Source: Nansenia antarctica
Lineage: Eukaryota > Chordata > Actinopteri > Argentiniformes > Microstomatidae
DNA: 64,000 nucleotides
Reading direction: 5' to 3'
NCBI GenBank assembly: GCA_963989245.1
Contig: CAXDII010000305.1
Span: forward strand, 1-64,000
The notes under the pieces were generated by a model. The model saw nothing but the letters and a program-made list of their open reading frames with translations. It was not told the DNA's origin and did no database searches. Within the stretch, counting starts at the first letter, position 1. Each line of letters starts with the position of its first letter. The translations under genes and the position numbers were made by a program. Positions 29,088 to 40,122 of this stretch are shown one piece after another.

Positions 29088-30212
29088 GCGAGGTTTTTCC
29101 GGATACCCAAGGTTGGACACCTTAAATCAAGGATTCTAAAGGCGTCCAAGAATTACTTGATGAAAGGTAAGTCAGTGTGAATAACTATGTTATATCCACT
29201 CTTGAAGCCACTGCTTGAAATGGCGAAAATGCATAGGCCTGTATCAAAATTGAGTGTCTCATTAAGCATCTGCTAACTATTGTGTGCATAAAACCTGTTT
29301 CCAGTGGCTTTATATTTGCACTTCTAAATGAATGCTGTATTTTCCTGCTGCATCAGGTGAGGAGTTGTACTACAAGGACAAATACAAGGACAAACATCGC
29401 TTGGTGGTGTGCAACAAAGATGGAGTTCGTGATGTCCTGATGGTAACTTTCTTATCTGACTTGAGTTCTTGTCCATCATCTTTCCCAATTATGACAAGAT
29501 TATCATTGTTGGAGACCTTAAAACCTACTTATTCAATCTCGCCTTTTAAATGTCTGTCTTTATTGTTGTTTCATCTGTACTATTGTTGTTTTATCTTCTT
29601 TGCTCTCTGTGAAGCACATTGTGTCACATTTTTGTGAGAAATGGGCTATACAAAAGCTTTGATGTTTGAATTTGAACTTAAAATTGATTATGATTTATTT
29701 CTGTTAGAGGTCAAGGACAATCTTGGCATCCCTGTGTGCGCAAGTTTCAAGGCTCCCAGTTCGGAAGAGTGATTGATTAATTAGTGTGCTTGCAGTCGCA
29801 AATATAAAACTGAATCTGAACAGTAGTGTGAACTACATGTTGGTCACATTACCCCAAATGATAACGGTGGATGACCGATGGCCTTATTCACTTATTCCTT
29901 CCAGCTAGAGTCTGGATCTAGCTAGAGTTAGAGTCATGTCAGAGGGAGGGGCTTTTGACATGTGCATGCTGCTGTCTGAGTCAGTCCATCCTCTCCATGG
30001 GCATGGGTTAGATGTGGCTACAGGCCCCAAACATTTCCCAAATAAGATATATATGTATATGTACACATGCTATATTTCGGTTAACCTACACAATGTTTTT
30101 ACTTGATTCCAGCTAATTTGTGAATGAATACGTTTTTGTTTGTGTATGGTCAATCCATTTTTATGTAAATATGGTTTCATGCTGTATTGATTTACAATAA
30201 ATTCATTGCATT
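29088..30212. other. Mixed sequence with a LINE-like 3' tail
   Basis: At about 29445-29680, ACCTACTTATTCAATCTCGC and TGTGAAGCACATTGTGTCAC with GGGCTATACAAA recall the 3' end of L2/RTE-like fish LINEs. Otherwise I see no gene. Confidence 0.4.
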
Positions 30213-30470
30213 TCATTAAATCGTGTTGCTTTACTACAAAAAACACATCTGATTGAGGAAGACTACAAAACATTGAGAAAGGATTTGGTAAACCAAGTAT
30301 TTCATGCGTCATATGGTAAGAAGAGGGGTGTGGCCATAGTAATTAATACATATCTACCATTCTCTGAAGAGAAAGTGATAAAAGATAATAGGAGAAGATA
30401 TGTTATGGTTGACCCTATTACATTAACCATAGCTAAAGGTAATGAATCTTTTTTTCATTTCATACCTAGT
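30213..30470 (+). pseudogene. L1 endonuclease-domain fragment
   Basis: It reads VALLQKTHLIEEDYKTLRKD and GKKRGVAIVINTYLPFSEEK, the apurinic-endonuclease-like N-terminal part of L1 ORF2. The metal-binding Glu normally seen as QETH is Lys here (QKTH), so the fragment would be inactive even if complete. It covers about 80 residues. Confidence 0.6.
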
Positions 30471-30773
30471 TAATTAGTTTACTCTAACGAATTAAAATGA
30501 TTAACAAGCATAATGGCACAGAGAATGCAGAGATGTGTATATATACAAAGGGTTGTAATATATGTTATTATTATTATTATTACTTTATTATCACATAACA
30601 GCTATTTGAAGCAAACTATGGAAAATGTATAACTGAGTAGTGAAATACTCAGAAATAGTGAAATACATTCTTAGAAATGTCTACCGTGTCATGATTACAA
30701 AGATACCAGCGGGCACACACGCGCGCGAAACACACACACAACACACAGTTTCAGATCTACTAACGGGTCTTCG

Positions 30774-31745
30774 TTGTCATCGTTGTCATCGCGAATCATA
30801 GCGAACCTATGGCCGGAAAGGGCTGAACATATGACCGGATCTGGTAGGGTCGGAAAATCCGGTACTTACACTGGCCCAGCTTACCAGCGTGTGGCTAGCT
30901 CTCTGCCTAGCGGACTAACCCCTATCACGACACAAAGGTGGTTGAACACCCCTGTCTGTAGCCGTATAGAGGGACCGTTATTTACATCAAAAACACCTTA
31001 CTTTTTCAGTAAAGGAGATTTTCCCATGTTATCTACCAGAGCGGAGACCCACCTGCCTTGTCAGAGTGTGGTCGAATCGCTACCGGTTAGAAACAAAGCG
31101 GAGACTGGCCCAGCTTACCAGCGTGTGGCCAGCTCTCTGCCTAGCGGACTAACCCCTATCACGACACAAAGGGGGTTAAACACCCCTGTCTGTAGCCGTA
31201 TAGAGGGACCGTTATTTACATCAAAAACCCCTCCATGTCTATCAGGATCTGGCCCAGCTCATGAGCGTGCGGCCGGTTCTTTGATTATCAGGCATAATAA
31301 ACCTGCGTCAATAAAGGGCATTGTTACACATAACAAACACTCTTTACAGACGGCAGCCCATCCCTTTCGAAATGACCCCACCTTGGGCTGTGCCACCTCC
31401 TCGGTGTGCAGCGGCGGCTGGGGTCATACAGAAATTCAAGCTTTTTCTGTCGACTGCACCACAATAGACGGCCCAGCCGCTGTCGTTGCGTTATGCAGAA
31501 TGACTAGAAGGGGCAGGTATTCTGTCGGGCTGGCTAGACAGGACATTGAGGAGGGGATATGCACTACAGTTCATTCAGCCTCCTCCGCCCTTCAGGGGCC
31601 CGATAAAAACATGTGCGCTCCAGGAGGAGATTACGAATCTCCTAACAAAGGGCGCAGTGACAATGGTTCCGATGTATGTGTACAGCATATAGTCTTGAAA
31701 AAGGTCTCTTTAAAAAAAAAAAATGATTGTTTTTATCTCAATTAG
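30774..31745 (+). CDS. Unidentified 323-residue open frame with internal repeats
   Basis: I do not recognise the protein. Residues around 33-74 (GPAYQRVASSLPSGLTPITT...SRIEGPLFTSK) recur 78 codons later with three changes, from an underlying 127-bp direct repeat at 30871-30997 and 31105-31231. A third weaker start (GPAHERAAGSL) follows 48 codons later. The C-terminal half lacks the repeat and has Cys-rich patches (LGCATSSVCSGGWGH). It ends in a Lys-rich tail read from a poly-A run (VSLKKKNDC), and AATAAAG follows at 31757-31771. The first codons overlap the inverted arm at 30847-30871 shared with the DIRS ORF1 end, so it may belong to a DIRS-related element. Coding status is uncertain. Confidence 0.35.
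   Translation: MSSLSSRIIANLWPERAEHMTGSGRVGKSGTYTGPAYQRVASSLPSGLTPITTQRWLNTPVCSRIEGPLFTSKTPYFFSKGDFPMLSTRAETHLPCQSVVESLPVRNKAETGPAYQRVASSLPSGLTPITTQRGLNTPVCSRIEGPLFTSKTPPCLSGSGPAHERAAGSLIIRHNKPASIKGIVTHNKHSLQTAAHPFRNDPTLGCATSSVCSGGWGHTEIQAFSVDCTTIDGPAAVVALCRMTRRGRYSVGLARQDIEEGICTTVHSASSALQGPDKNMCAPGGDYESPNKGRSDNGSDVCVQHIVLKKVSLKKKNDCFYLN
30847..30871. repeat. Right arm of the 25-bp inverted pair
   Basis: It is the reverse complement of 29063-29087 and lies at the beginning of the unidentified 323-codon frame. Confidence 0.9.
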
Positions 31746-32220
31746 ACTAACCTGGATAAATAAAGTGAAATAAAGTTCTACCAAGTCTTTTGGCTCTGAA
31801 TAAGGGGATGGAGCCCTCTTCTGGTCACATTCAGTAGTAGGCACAAAGATGCTGTCTGTTTTGAGGCTTTTAAACAAATTACTATTTAATATAAAAAATA
31901 ATACAAACAGAACACAACACATTAATAAATAAAAGCCTACAGGTAAGTAACATACACACAGGTAAGGCCAGGCATCAGACACCTTCAGTGTCAATGGAAT
32001 GAAATAATGTTTAACATAAACAAAATAAAGTGAATTGTTTCAATGGTGTAATCCTGCCCTTTGTAAGCCTTTCATCTACTTTCGACACACTGGAGTAACA
32101 TGTGTGAACCACGAACTAGACACTTTCAGTATCAACAAAAAAACAACAACAATTACAAACATTTTGCTGTGTTGAATGAAAGTCGCAGTGTTGAACGCAA
32201 ACAGAGGCCACAGATGGCCA
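31746..32220. other. Non-coding stretch
   Basis: AT-rich. GTGAAATAAAGTTCTACCAAG at its start looks like a polyadenylation region for the frame before it. Nothing else is recognised. Confidence 0.4.
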
Positions 32221-32245
32221 AAGGAAACAGACTAGCTTTAAGCTG

Positions 32246-32578
32246 ATGCCAGTACTAGTCAGGTACTGCAAAATATATGATGGGAGCCTGTCAGTAGAAA
32301 CAAAGCTACTTGATTTTGTTGAGCTTAAGGGGGAAACAGCAGAGCAACTGGCAGCTGAGATCCTTGTTGTCATAGAGAAATACACTCTTCAGAACAAAGT
32401 GGTGGCATTCTCTGCAGATAATACAAACACAAACTTTGGGGGCCTGAATAGGGCAGGGAGGGTCAATGTCCACACCAAAGTAAAAGATTATTTGCAGCGG
32501 GAGGTGATTGGCTTGGGTTGTCCTGCCCACATCATCCATAATGCAACCAGAACAGCTTTGGTTGGCTCGTCAACCTGA
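32246..32578 (+). pseudogene. hAT transposase core fragment
   Basis: It reads LLDFVELKGETAEQLAAEIL, NKVVAFSADNTNTNFGGLNR and GLGCPAHIIHNATRTAL. The AFSADNTNTNFGG and GCPAHIIHNA motifs are the second catalytic Asp and the Cys-x2-His region of hAT transposases. It covers about 110 residues, with no continuation. Confidence 0.7.
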
Positions 32579-32974
32579 ACAGTTCTAAGAATTACTTTTA
32601 ATACCACTTACAGTACACTGACACTAATGTTGAGAGGCACATTCCAGTTGTTACACTTAAGTATTCTTGCTTGAATGTGTATACATTGGTCAAAATAAGG
32701 TCAAAATAAATGAAACAGCAATTGTCCCCGTTTCTGTATTTCATCATGATAAAATTTATACATTTTTCCTAAAAAGTTGGAAATGTCCCCAGATTGCATC
32801 TGAGAAATCTGGTCACCTTACCTTAGGTGGATACAAGATAATTAAATAACATGCATACAGGCCTACTTGGGGATGATAGTCAATTGTCTACAGTGGGCCT
32901 GTTCATGTTCTTCACTGTATGGATATTGCAATCATTGGACTTATCGGGAATGTTACCCTTATAAAGTAGTAGAG

Positions 32975-33249
32975 GCACAAATATGTACATTTCTAGCCTG
33001 CAAACTGCGACACTTCAAATGAATGTGCAATAACACTATGTGCAATATGACAACCCTAGTCGTCTATCTGTACAGTATAGTATAGTGGATAGTGTACATA
33101 GCCTTTATTTATGTAAACCAGCTCCTTCCCTTGTGTTTTTTTTAGTTTTTTTTTCTTTCCTAGCACCAGGGGAGCCACCCCTCCTAAATGTCGTTGTTTG
33201 GTACCTGTACTATAGCAATGACAATAAAGACCATTCATTCATTCATTCA
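32975..33249 (+). mobile_element. Jockey-type LINE 3' end (copy C)
   Basis: It matches, in reverse, the 3' tails at 42409-42690 and 51983-52270. It runs from GAGGCACAAATATGTACATT to ATGACAATAAAGACC and an ATTC tail. It is 5'-truncated with no coding left. Confidence 0.8.
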
Positions 33250-33581
33250 AAGACGTACATTACTGTGAAGTCAATGCGGACGGTGGTCAACCTCGCGCTA
33301 TACGTGCAATGAATATGAATGTAAAAAGTAAATATATTTGCATGAATATCAATATGATATGAACAGTAAATATATATGTATATAGTGTGATGCATATAGG
33401 ACATGGACGAATACGATATGTGCAGTGTGCACGTATCCTTTGTGTGCACTCCTTCATAATAGCCTACGTGAGAGGCAATATTTCTTATGTCGGTGGAAAT
33501 GGTATCCATTTCAAAGCGTTTCTCCTCTTTCACCCTTCTGCCAGCGGAGTCGCAGTTGCTCATTTCTGTCTGATGATGCAT
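33250..33581. other. AT-rich sequence before the 36-bp minisatellite
   Basis: No gene is seen. Confidence 0.4.
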
Positions 33582-34205
33582 TGGTAACGTTAGCTACCTT
33601 AGCTAGCTAGCACCTGGTGGTAACGTTAGCTACCTTAGCTAGCTAGCACCTGGTGGTAACGTTAGCTACCGTAGCTGGCTAGCACCTGGTGGTAACGTTA
33701 GCTACCTTAGCTAGCTAGCACCTGGTGGTAACGTTAGCTACCTTAGCTAGCTAGCACCTGGTGGTAACGTTAGCTACCGTAGCTGGCTAGCACCTGGTGG
33801 TAACGTTAGCTACCGTAGCTAGCTAGCACCTGGTGGTAACGTTAGCTACCGTAGCTAGCTAGCACCTGGTGGTAACGTTAGCTACCGTAGCTAGCTAGCA
33901 CCTGGTGGTAACATTAGCTACCTTAGTTAGCTAGCACCTGGTGGTAACGTTAGCACCCGTAGCTAGCTAGCACCTGGTGGTAACATTAGCTACCTTAGTT
34001 AGCTAGCACCTGGTGGTAACGTTAGCACCCGTAGCTAGCTAGCACCTGGTGGTAACATTAGCTACCTTAGTTAGCTAGCACCTGGTGGTAACATTAGATA
34101 CCTTAGTTAGCTAGCACCTGGTGGTAACATTAGCTACCTTAGTTAGCTAGCACCTGGTGGTAACATTAGCTACCTTAGTTAGCTAGCACCTGGTGGTAAC
34201 ATTAG
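33582..34205. repeat. 36-bp minisatellite, about 17 copies
   Basis: The unit has TGGTAACGTTAGCTACC, then TTAGCTAGCTAGCACCTGG. Variants replace ACGTTAGCTACC by ACATTAGCTACC or ACGTTAGCACCC and CTTAGCTAGC by CTTAGTTAGC or CGTAGCTGGC. These variants cluster: the left half is rich in ACGTTAG, and the right half in ACATTAG with TTAGTTAGC. Confidence 0.95.
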
Positions 34206-35085
34206 TGTAAGAGTCTCTAGGCACAGAGGGAGGTCGACACAAAGGAACAGCTGTACAAACGTGTTTGTTAATGTACAGCACGGCTCAGCAGGGCTAACAC
34301 ACACACACACTGCACCGTCACTGACGGGCTAACACACACACACTGCACCGTCACTGACGGGCTAACACACACACACTGCACCGTCACTGACGGGCTAACA
34401 CACACTGCACCGTCACTGACGGGCTGAACGAGACGTTCAAAATAATCAAGAATAAATACTAAGTGCAGCGCGCGGCCGTCACTGCCGCTCAAACTTTCCA
34501 TACAGTGTGTGCGTGTGTGTGTGTGTTGTGGTCGCTCGTATCTGTGGACTGTTTAGCTCTAGCCACCCACACAGCTCCAGTGAGAAGGGAGCAAAGGACG
34601 ATACATGCCGTGTGTACGTGTTATATAGGCGGAGGGTCCCGTCCCTCGTGACACAAGCGTCGCCTGGGCCAGCCAATGGGCTGGCGCAGTGTAATTCAGT
34701 TTCTGATGAGGTCACGCAGGGGGCGTTCCCCATAGTGAGATACGAAAAAAATACTATGAAAGAGAACTGAAGGCACTACAACTAGAAATCAGACAGTAAC
34801 TCATTTTTCTTCTACAATGCTGAATGCTGCTGTTTAAATTGTTTTAACTTGAAACCAGTTGGTCACTGAGTAGTGAGTAACAGACTCAGTGAGTACTGTT
34901 TTTGTTTCTTGAATAAAGGCTGGCAGTCTTTAATAGCCAAATGTTGTGGACTATACTGGGGAAGTATTTGTTATTATTCAGGAGTAAAACAATAAATACA
35001 AATATCGGATTGATATCGGTATCGCAGATACCTGAAGCCCAGGTATCGGTAGTGAAAAAATGGGATCGGGACATCCCTACCTAAT
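34206..35085. other. Region with AC-rich direct repeats, no gene
   Basis: Four direct repeats of about 34 bp (ACACACACTGCACCGTCACT plus GACGGGCT) lie at 34293-34425. A GT-rich tract follows at 34505. A TATATAGGCGG box lies at 34622 and a GTCACGCAGGGGGCGTTCCC motif near 34711, possibly an LTR or promoter remnant. At 34985-35080 a TATCGGTATCG-type fish MITE fragment ends GGGATCGGGACATCCCTAC. Confidence 0.4.
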
Positions 35086-35610
35086 TTCATCCAATACAGG
35101 CCTTTCAATATCTTATTGATAATCACAACCTAGAGAAACAAGATTTCTACAGGTATTTACAACTGAGGCATTACTACTTCTATAAGAATATAAAGAATAA
35201 TGAGGTTTCTGAAATGAGTCTCGTCAACATTTTTATTGATGCGTATAAGGGCAACACCCACAAGAAACTGGTGTCAAGAATTATACAGAAGAGTATACAG
35301 TCCACCAAGAATCACTCCACCTTATATGTTAGGGATAAGTGGGAGAAGGAAGCAAACATAGTCCTAACTGAGGAAGAATGGTTGAACATATGTAAAATAC
35401 AATCCACCACCTCTAGCTCTGGACAATGGAGAGAATTTTCATGGAAGAACATTATTAGGTTTTTTATTACCCCACGAAGAAAATACTTACAGAATGGTAC
35501 ACCGGGAACTGGGAATTGCTGGAGAGAGTGCAACAATTCAATGGCTAATTTCTATCACATTTTTGGGGAATGCAGGGGTGCTGGCCCAAAAAGGTGACAA
35601 AATTATTTTC
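35086..35610 (+). pseudogene. L1 ORF2 C-terminal fragment
   Basis: It reads DNHNLEKQDFYRYLQLRHYY, VRDKWEKEANIVLTEEEWLN and FSWKNIIRFFITPRRK, then a Cys-rich stretch (NCWRECNNSMANFYHIFGEC), the C-terminal domain typical of fish L1 elements. Reading is open for about 130 residues, then ends in another frame. It is on the plus strand, whereas the larger L1 at 36456-38041 is on the minus strand. Confidence 0.7.
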
Positions 35611-35849
35611 ACTGAAAACGACGGAAATTATCATTGCGCGGCGCCCAGACACCTTCCTATGATGCATGCTATAATTTTTCTATACAAGCTCTGTTCAAGG
35701 GACACATATAAAGCCTGTCAGTGTTATTCAGACCTATGAAGCAGCGGTAACAATAATGAAAACGCATCTATTAGAATTAGAAGAAAGATGTATTTATTTT
35801 GTAAATATATTTTGTTTGTTTTAGTTTTAGTTTTTTTGGTTTGTCACTT

Positions 35850-35955
35850 AAAACATTTATTCCCACATACATGAAACCACACATCAATCCCCAAAAAGAA
35901 AAGTCGCTTTGGATAAAGGCATCTGTTAAATGCCCAAAAATGTAAATGTATCATG
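35850..35955. repeat. SINE-like tail
   Basis: TCGCTTTGGATAAAGGCATC followed by TGTTAAATGCCCAAAAATG and AATGTA is the 3' end pattern shared by many fish SINE/LINE families. A shorter relative, AGCGTCTGCTGAATGTCAG, occurs at 40620. Confidence 0.55.
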
Positions 35956-36096
35956 AGACTTGTTAACCAAGGGCAGTGTGGTGAGTGGGAATGTAACGAT
36001 GGACATATGTGCTGAGAGAACATTCCACAACAAACAGTATCAAAACTAAACTTCAAAATGGGAATTTCTTAACAAGGTTCCCATACGTAGGGACGT

Positions 36097-36447
36097 CTAC
36101 AGCTCCATGAGGGCTTTTATTTCATTATTGCGTGACGCCTTCTTGTCGGTGGGGTTCTTGGAGCCGAAAGCCTTGTCCACCAGATCCTGCTTCTGCCTCT
36201 GAATCTTCACCATGTTCTCCTCCACAGAGTCCTTCACGATGAACTTGGTGATGAAGACGTCTCTCTTCTGGCCCAGGCGGTGACAGCGATCCACACACTG
36301 GTCCTCTGCTGCAGGGTTCCACGCTGGATCCATGAAGAAAACACGGGAGGCGGCTGTCAGGTTGAGTCCCACCCCGCCAGCTTTGAGTGACAGCAGCATG
36401 ATCGTGGGGCCGTCAGGAGCGGGGCTCTGGAACTCCTGGATGACCTG
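36097..36447 (-). CDS. hltf: HLTF C-terminal coding segment
   Basis: HLTF is a RAD5-type SWI/SNF translocase and ubiquitin ligase acting at stalled replication forks. The minus strand reads VIQEFQSPAPDGPTIMLLSL, KAGGVGLNLTAASRVFFMDP, AWNPAAEDQCVDRCHRLGQK and FIVKDSVEENMVKIQRQKQD, and stops at 36097. This contains helicase motifs V (LKAGGVGLNL) and VI (DRCHRLGQ) of the second RecA domain and the conserved C-terminus. The segment of about 117 residues is uninterrupted and begins at CCCCAG|GTC, a possible acceptor (36448). Immediately upstream in gene direction lies an L1 element, and no earlier HLTF exon is visible in the window. It may be the true last exon with a very long, transposon-filled intron, or a severed piece. 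Confidence 0.8.
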   Translation of the reverse strand, partial: QVIQEFQSPAPDGPTIMLLSLKAGGVGLNLTAASRVFFMDPAWNPAAEDQCVDRCHRLGQKRDVFITKFIVKDSVEENMVKIQRQKQDLVDKAFGSKNPTDKKASRNNEIKALMEL

Positions 36448-36455
36448 GGGCCGCC

Positions 36456-36642
36456 TCTTCTTTCTTTTTTTTCTTCTTTCTTTTCAAAGATTAAAACATT
36501 TTTACAATATAATTGAACACATTTTTTCTTGTTTCCCCGCCCCCTTGTATCCCCCCCCCCCCCCCCCACCCACCATTGTGCGGCAACGCCCAACGACAAC
36601 ACAACAAAAATATTATAATAATAAGACAAAACACACATGCCT

Positions 36643-36673
<31 letters not shown>

Positions 36674-38041
36674 ATAATACATTCATTAGGGATGCGCTAT
36701 GATATTAACAGCAATTCACATCACCGTGCATCCCTACAAGAAACACTGTCCATCAAACAATAGTACCTGAAGCTGCCCTTCTTGCCATAAAATCTATATG
36801 TGGTTGCCATATTTTTAAGTCCTGACTCTTATGTCTTATATTATAGTATATTTTATCTAATGGAATGTAGCTAGAGATTTCATTTAACCAATGTGATATT
36901 GTAGGAGAGTAATCGGATTTCCAATGGATTGCAATACACTTCTTTGCAGCAATCAAAGCAAGATCAATATATATTTTTTTAAATTCATTCCAAGGATCCA
37001 TATTGATTGTGCCTAAAAGACACAAGCGAGATGATTTTGCAATATGAATATTTAAACATAATGCTATCGTGTCAATTACAAAGTTCCAAAATGTTAACAA
37101 CAAATTACATGACCAAAACATTATGGTAAAAGTCCCCTTTCTGTTTTTTGCAGCGCCAGCACAAAAAGGACATTTCATTATTCATTTTATAAAGTTTTGC
37201 AGGTGTATAATAAGTTCTATGCAAAATGTTAAAAAGAAGGAGTTTGTGCCTCATATTGTAAGAACATTTATGAACTTTAAGACAAAAGAAAGACCAGTCC
37301 TCTTTACTTATATCCATGTCTAAATCCTTTTCCCATTTACACCTCGTAGCATCTGTACTTGTAGACAAGCATTCAAGCAGAGATAAATAAACTTGAGAAA
37401 TACATTTAGAACTTTGAACCTCCTTATTGATAAGGCCTTCTATTTTGGAGGGCTTGGGTTCTTCAAGAGTGCCTTGAGTTGTCTGTATCATATGGCGGAT
37501 TTGAAAAAAATCGAAATAAATGTGTGGAAGATAAATTATATTTTGACTTTAACTGAAGGAAAGAAACAAATGTACCACTGTCGTAAAGATGTGTTATTTC
37601 CCTTATCCCCTTGTCGTACCAAGACTTGAAGGTGTCATCATTAAAACAAGATGTAAAATTGGGGTTTCTCCAGATAGGAGTATAGGGCGAAAGGTGTTCC
37701 TTGTGACCCATACGTTTATGGGAGTTCTTCCATATTAGTAAACTGTTAATAATAATAGGATTATTTGTGATTTTTTTAACCTGTTGTAAACCAATATAAG
37801 GCAGGTATCTCAGTTCATATGGAAGAATGTCATAAGATTCCAGTCTTGACCATGCGCTAGATGAGCTAGAGAACCACTGCCTAATCTGGGTAAGTTGGGC
37901 AGCCAGAAAGTAAATGTTAAGGTTCGGTAGGTTTAAGCCACCATCATTATATGGAAGTTGTAAAACTTGTTGGCTAATCCTTGGTGACTTACTCTCCCAA
38001 ATGAAAGAGGAGAAGATGATCTGTAAATATATTTTGAACAT
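36456..38041 (-). pseudogene. L1 retrotransposon, 5'-truncated, ORF2 C-terminal half frameshifted
   Basis: Three minus-strand frames follow each other with overlaps. The first (38041-37463) reads IFSSFIWESKSPRISQQVLQ and LPYNDGGLNLPNLNIYFLAA. The second (37491-37105) reads CKWEKDLDMDISKEDWSFFC. The third (37178-36753) reads FWSCNLLLTFWNFVIDTIAL. Together they form the thumb and Cys-rich C-terminal region of fish L1 ORF2 with two frameshifts. The 3' end lies in the TTTCTTTTTTTTCTTC tract near 36460. Inside the 3' UTR there is a C17 run (36550) and an AC microsatellite (36650-36672). Confidence 0.75.
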
Positions 38042-40110
38042 TTATTTTTGAACAAATAAAACCAATTCTGATGAAGTCCATCCCACCAAGCACATCACTT
38101 GTGCTTTTTTGCCTTCTTTGCCTGTACCAGCACTTCCAGTGCTTTTTTTTCTTTTTTGAGCAGCCATGTGCCTCACTGTGGCTTGCCTGTCATCCTCCAC
38201 TGCAGTCTTCCTGCTTTGTGCAGCACTGGTTGTTGGCTGGCAACCAAACTCTTCCTGCCTCCCTTTTGTCTTCAACAGGGCCTGTTGTCTGCGAGCCTTG
38301 TCTTTTGAGCCTGCAGTGTGGATATTCCTGCATAGGACCTTGTCTACCTTTGAGAACTTGACATCCTCTCTCCTGAACATCTGTATTGCTGTCTGACCCC
38401 TGGACCTGAGGGCATACTTGGTTGTCTGGATTGGTTGTCCCTAAAGGTGTCCATGCTCATTCTGGTGCTTTTGCAGTCAATAATATCTCCCATGGCACTG
38501 AACGATGACTCCACCATTGGTCCTTGGAAAATGGAGAGCGCTGCTCGAACCACATGGTTGAGGCCTGGGTACCTTCCAGTGTCAATGACATTTGCCCACC
38601 AGTTAACCATGTTGTCCCCATCAGTGTACAGGGGAAGGGTGGAATTTGTGCTGAATTTGCCAACTTCCAGTGGCACGTCAAATTGGGGTGTGGCACCGAG
38701 TGGCTCATCATCCCTGCCAGCCACTTCAGGAGGATGCCCGTCTCTGAGTGTCCCCTCACCAATGGGTCCAAGGCAGACAGTGACTGCAGGGTCCTGCTGT
38801 CCAGTGGCAGCTTTTTCTGCATATAGGCTGCTGTCGACATGTATGCAGTCTTCGCTGTTTCGAGAAACTGCAGCACACTCTGTAAAACATTAAAACGATT
38901 GCAATTAAATCATTTTACCTGGAGAAATTTATAAATGTTTGATTTGCCGTTTTTAATACATTTACTAACCTGATTACGTGGATTTCCTGCCTTCAGTTTC
39001 TCCGCCACCTGTCCGACATACAGCTCACAGAGAGGCAGCATTTTGTCGTTGAAATCCAACTCCATGATATTCTTTGGGGTGGTATGCAGATTCTCAGCCT
39101 TGATAAAGCACCCCATGAAGGTTTTCACAACTTCAAGCTGCTTGTCATGCAGCTTGTGGACAAGGGTTTGGCTGCCCTGTGAATAATGGCATTATTATAA
39201 AATGCTACAACAATTCTATTACCATACACAGACATGCAGTTGAGGGTCTGTTTATATCACAATCTAACTGATGAGAGAATGGGCCTATTTAGTTTATCTA
39301 TCAGAGATTGATAATTCACTAATTCATTAGTGTGAAAACACACACCTGGAACACCGAAACATACTCCTTCATGATGGGAAGGACGCCGAGGTAAATGCTC
39401 AGCTGGAGGTCTGTGTTGCGACTCTCAAACCAGAGCTTCTTCCACACCCTTTCTTTCCTGTCCTTCCCAACTTGCGTCATTCCTGGAAGAGAGAGATTAA
39501 ATACAATATGTATTTTGGGCTACATACAGTATACAAGAGGATTAATCACATAAGATTGTTGGCGGCTGAGGCTCCCCTTTACAATATTAGATTAATTTAA
39601 AGAATTTTTGGGGGGGTCCTGGTGGAAAAATTGTATCCTGGCCTTTGCCCGCTCACCAACACTGTGGTCCTTGTATATCTCCACTATATCACTGTGGATC
39701 TTGTATATCTCCAATTTTGCCGGCATTGTGGATGTGGTGGCAGGAATCTCCATCAACATCTAGGAGGTTCTGACAGTACTTGGACCTTATCCTGGTCTCC
39801 AGCCCGGACTTACTCCCTCGCATGACGTTGCAGGAGTCCATCATCATGCTAACCATGTTAGTAAATGGAATTGTGTGTTCCTTGAAAAAGGTCACTAGGG
39901 CCTTTTCCAGATGTTCAGCAGTGCCCTTTAGTACTTCAATGGAGCCAAGGTGCTCGACGACCACATGCTTCAGCTCCTGATTAAAGTAACCAACAAGGAT
40001 TGACAGCACCTTCTTATTGGAGCTTGATGTGCTCTTATCCAGGTTGATGGAGAAAGGGCTTGACTGAATGCTCTCAAACGTCCTCTCTGAGAAGGTGTAC
40101 ATTGATTGCA
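38042..40110 (-). pseudogene. hAT transposase gene, multi-exon, 5' end lost
   Basis: Minus-strand segments in order: 40102-39710 FSINLDKSTSSSNKKVLSIL...VSMMMDSCNVMRGSKSGLET...DGDSCHHIHNA; 39485-39355 a segment reading LQLSIYLGVLPIMKEYVSVF; 39130-38910; 38876-38344 including GLNHVVRAALSIFQGPMVES and SFSAMGDIIDCKSTRMSM (the hATC dimer motif); and 38380-38042 MFRREDVKFSKVDKVLCRNI with a basic tail. The CxxH region (CHHIHNA) and the second Asp (MDSCNVMRG) are present. Frame changes near 38460 and 38400 break the dimerisation domain. Similarity starts only at SMYTFSERTFES near 40110, where different coding sequence abuts. Confidence 0.7.
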
Positions 40111-40122
40111 GCTTGGCAAGAG

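Noticed and set aside
37069..37323. Plus-strand frame over the L1
   Set aside because: Shadow of the minus-strand L1 ORF2.
38071..38361. Plus-strand Cys/Leu-rich frames over the hAT C-terminus
   Set aside because: Reverse of the basic tail of the hAT transposase.
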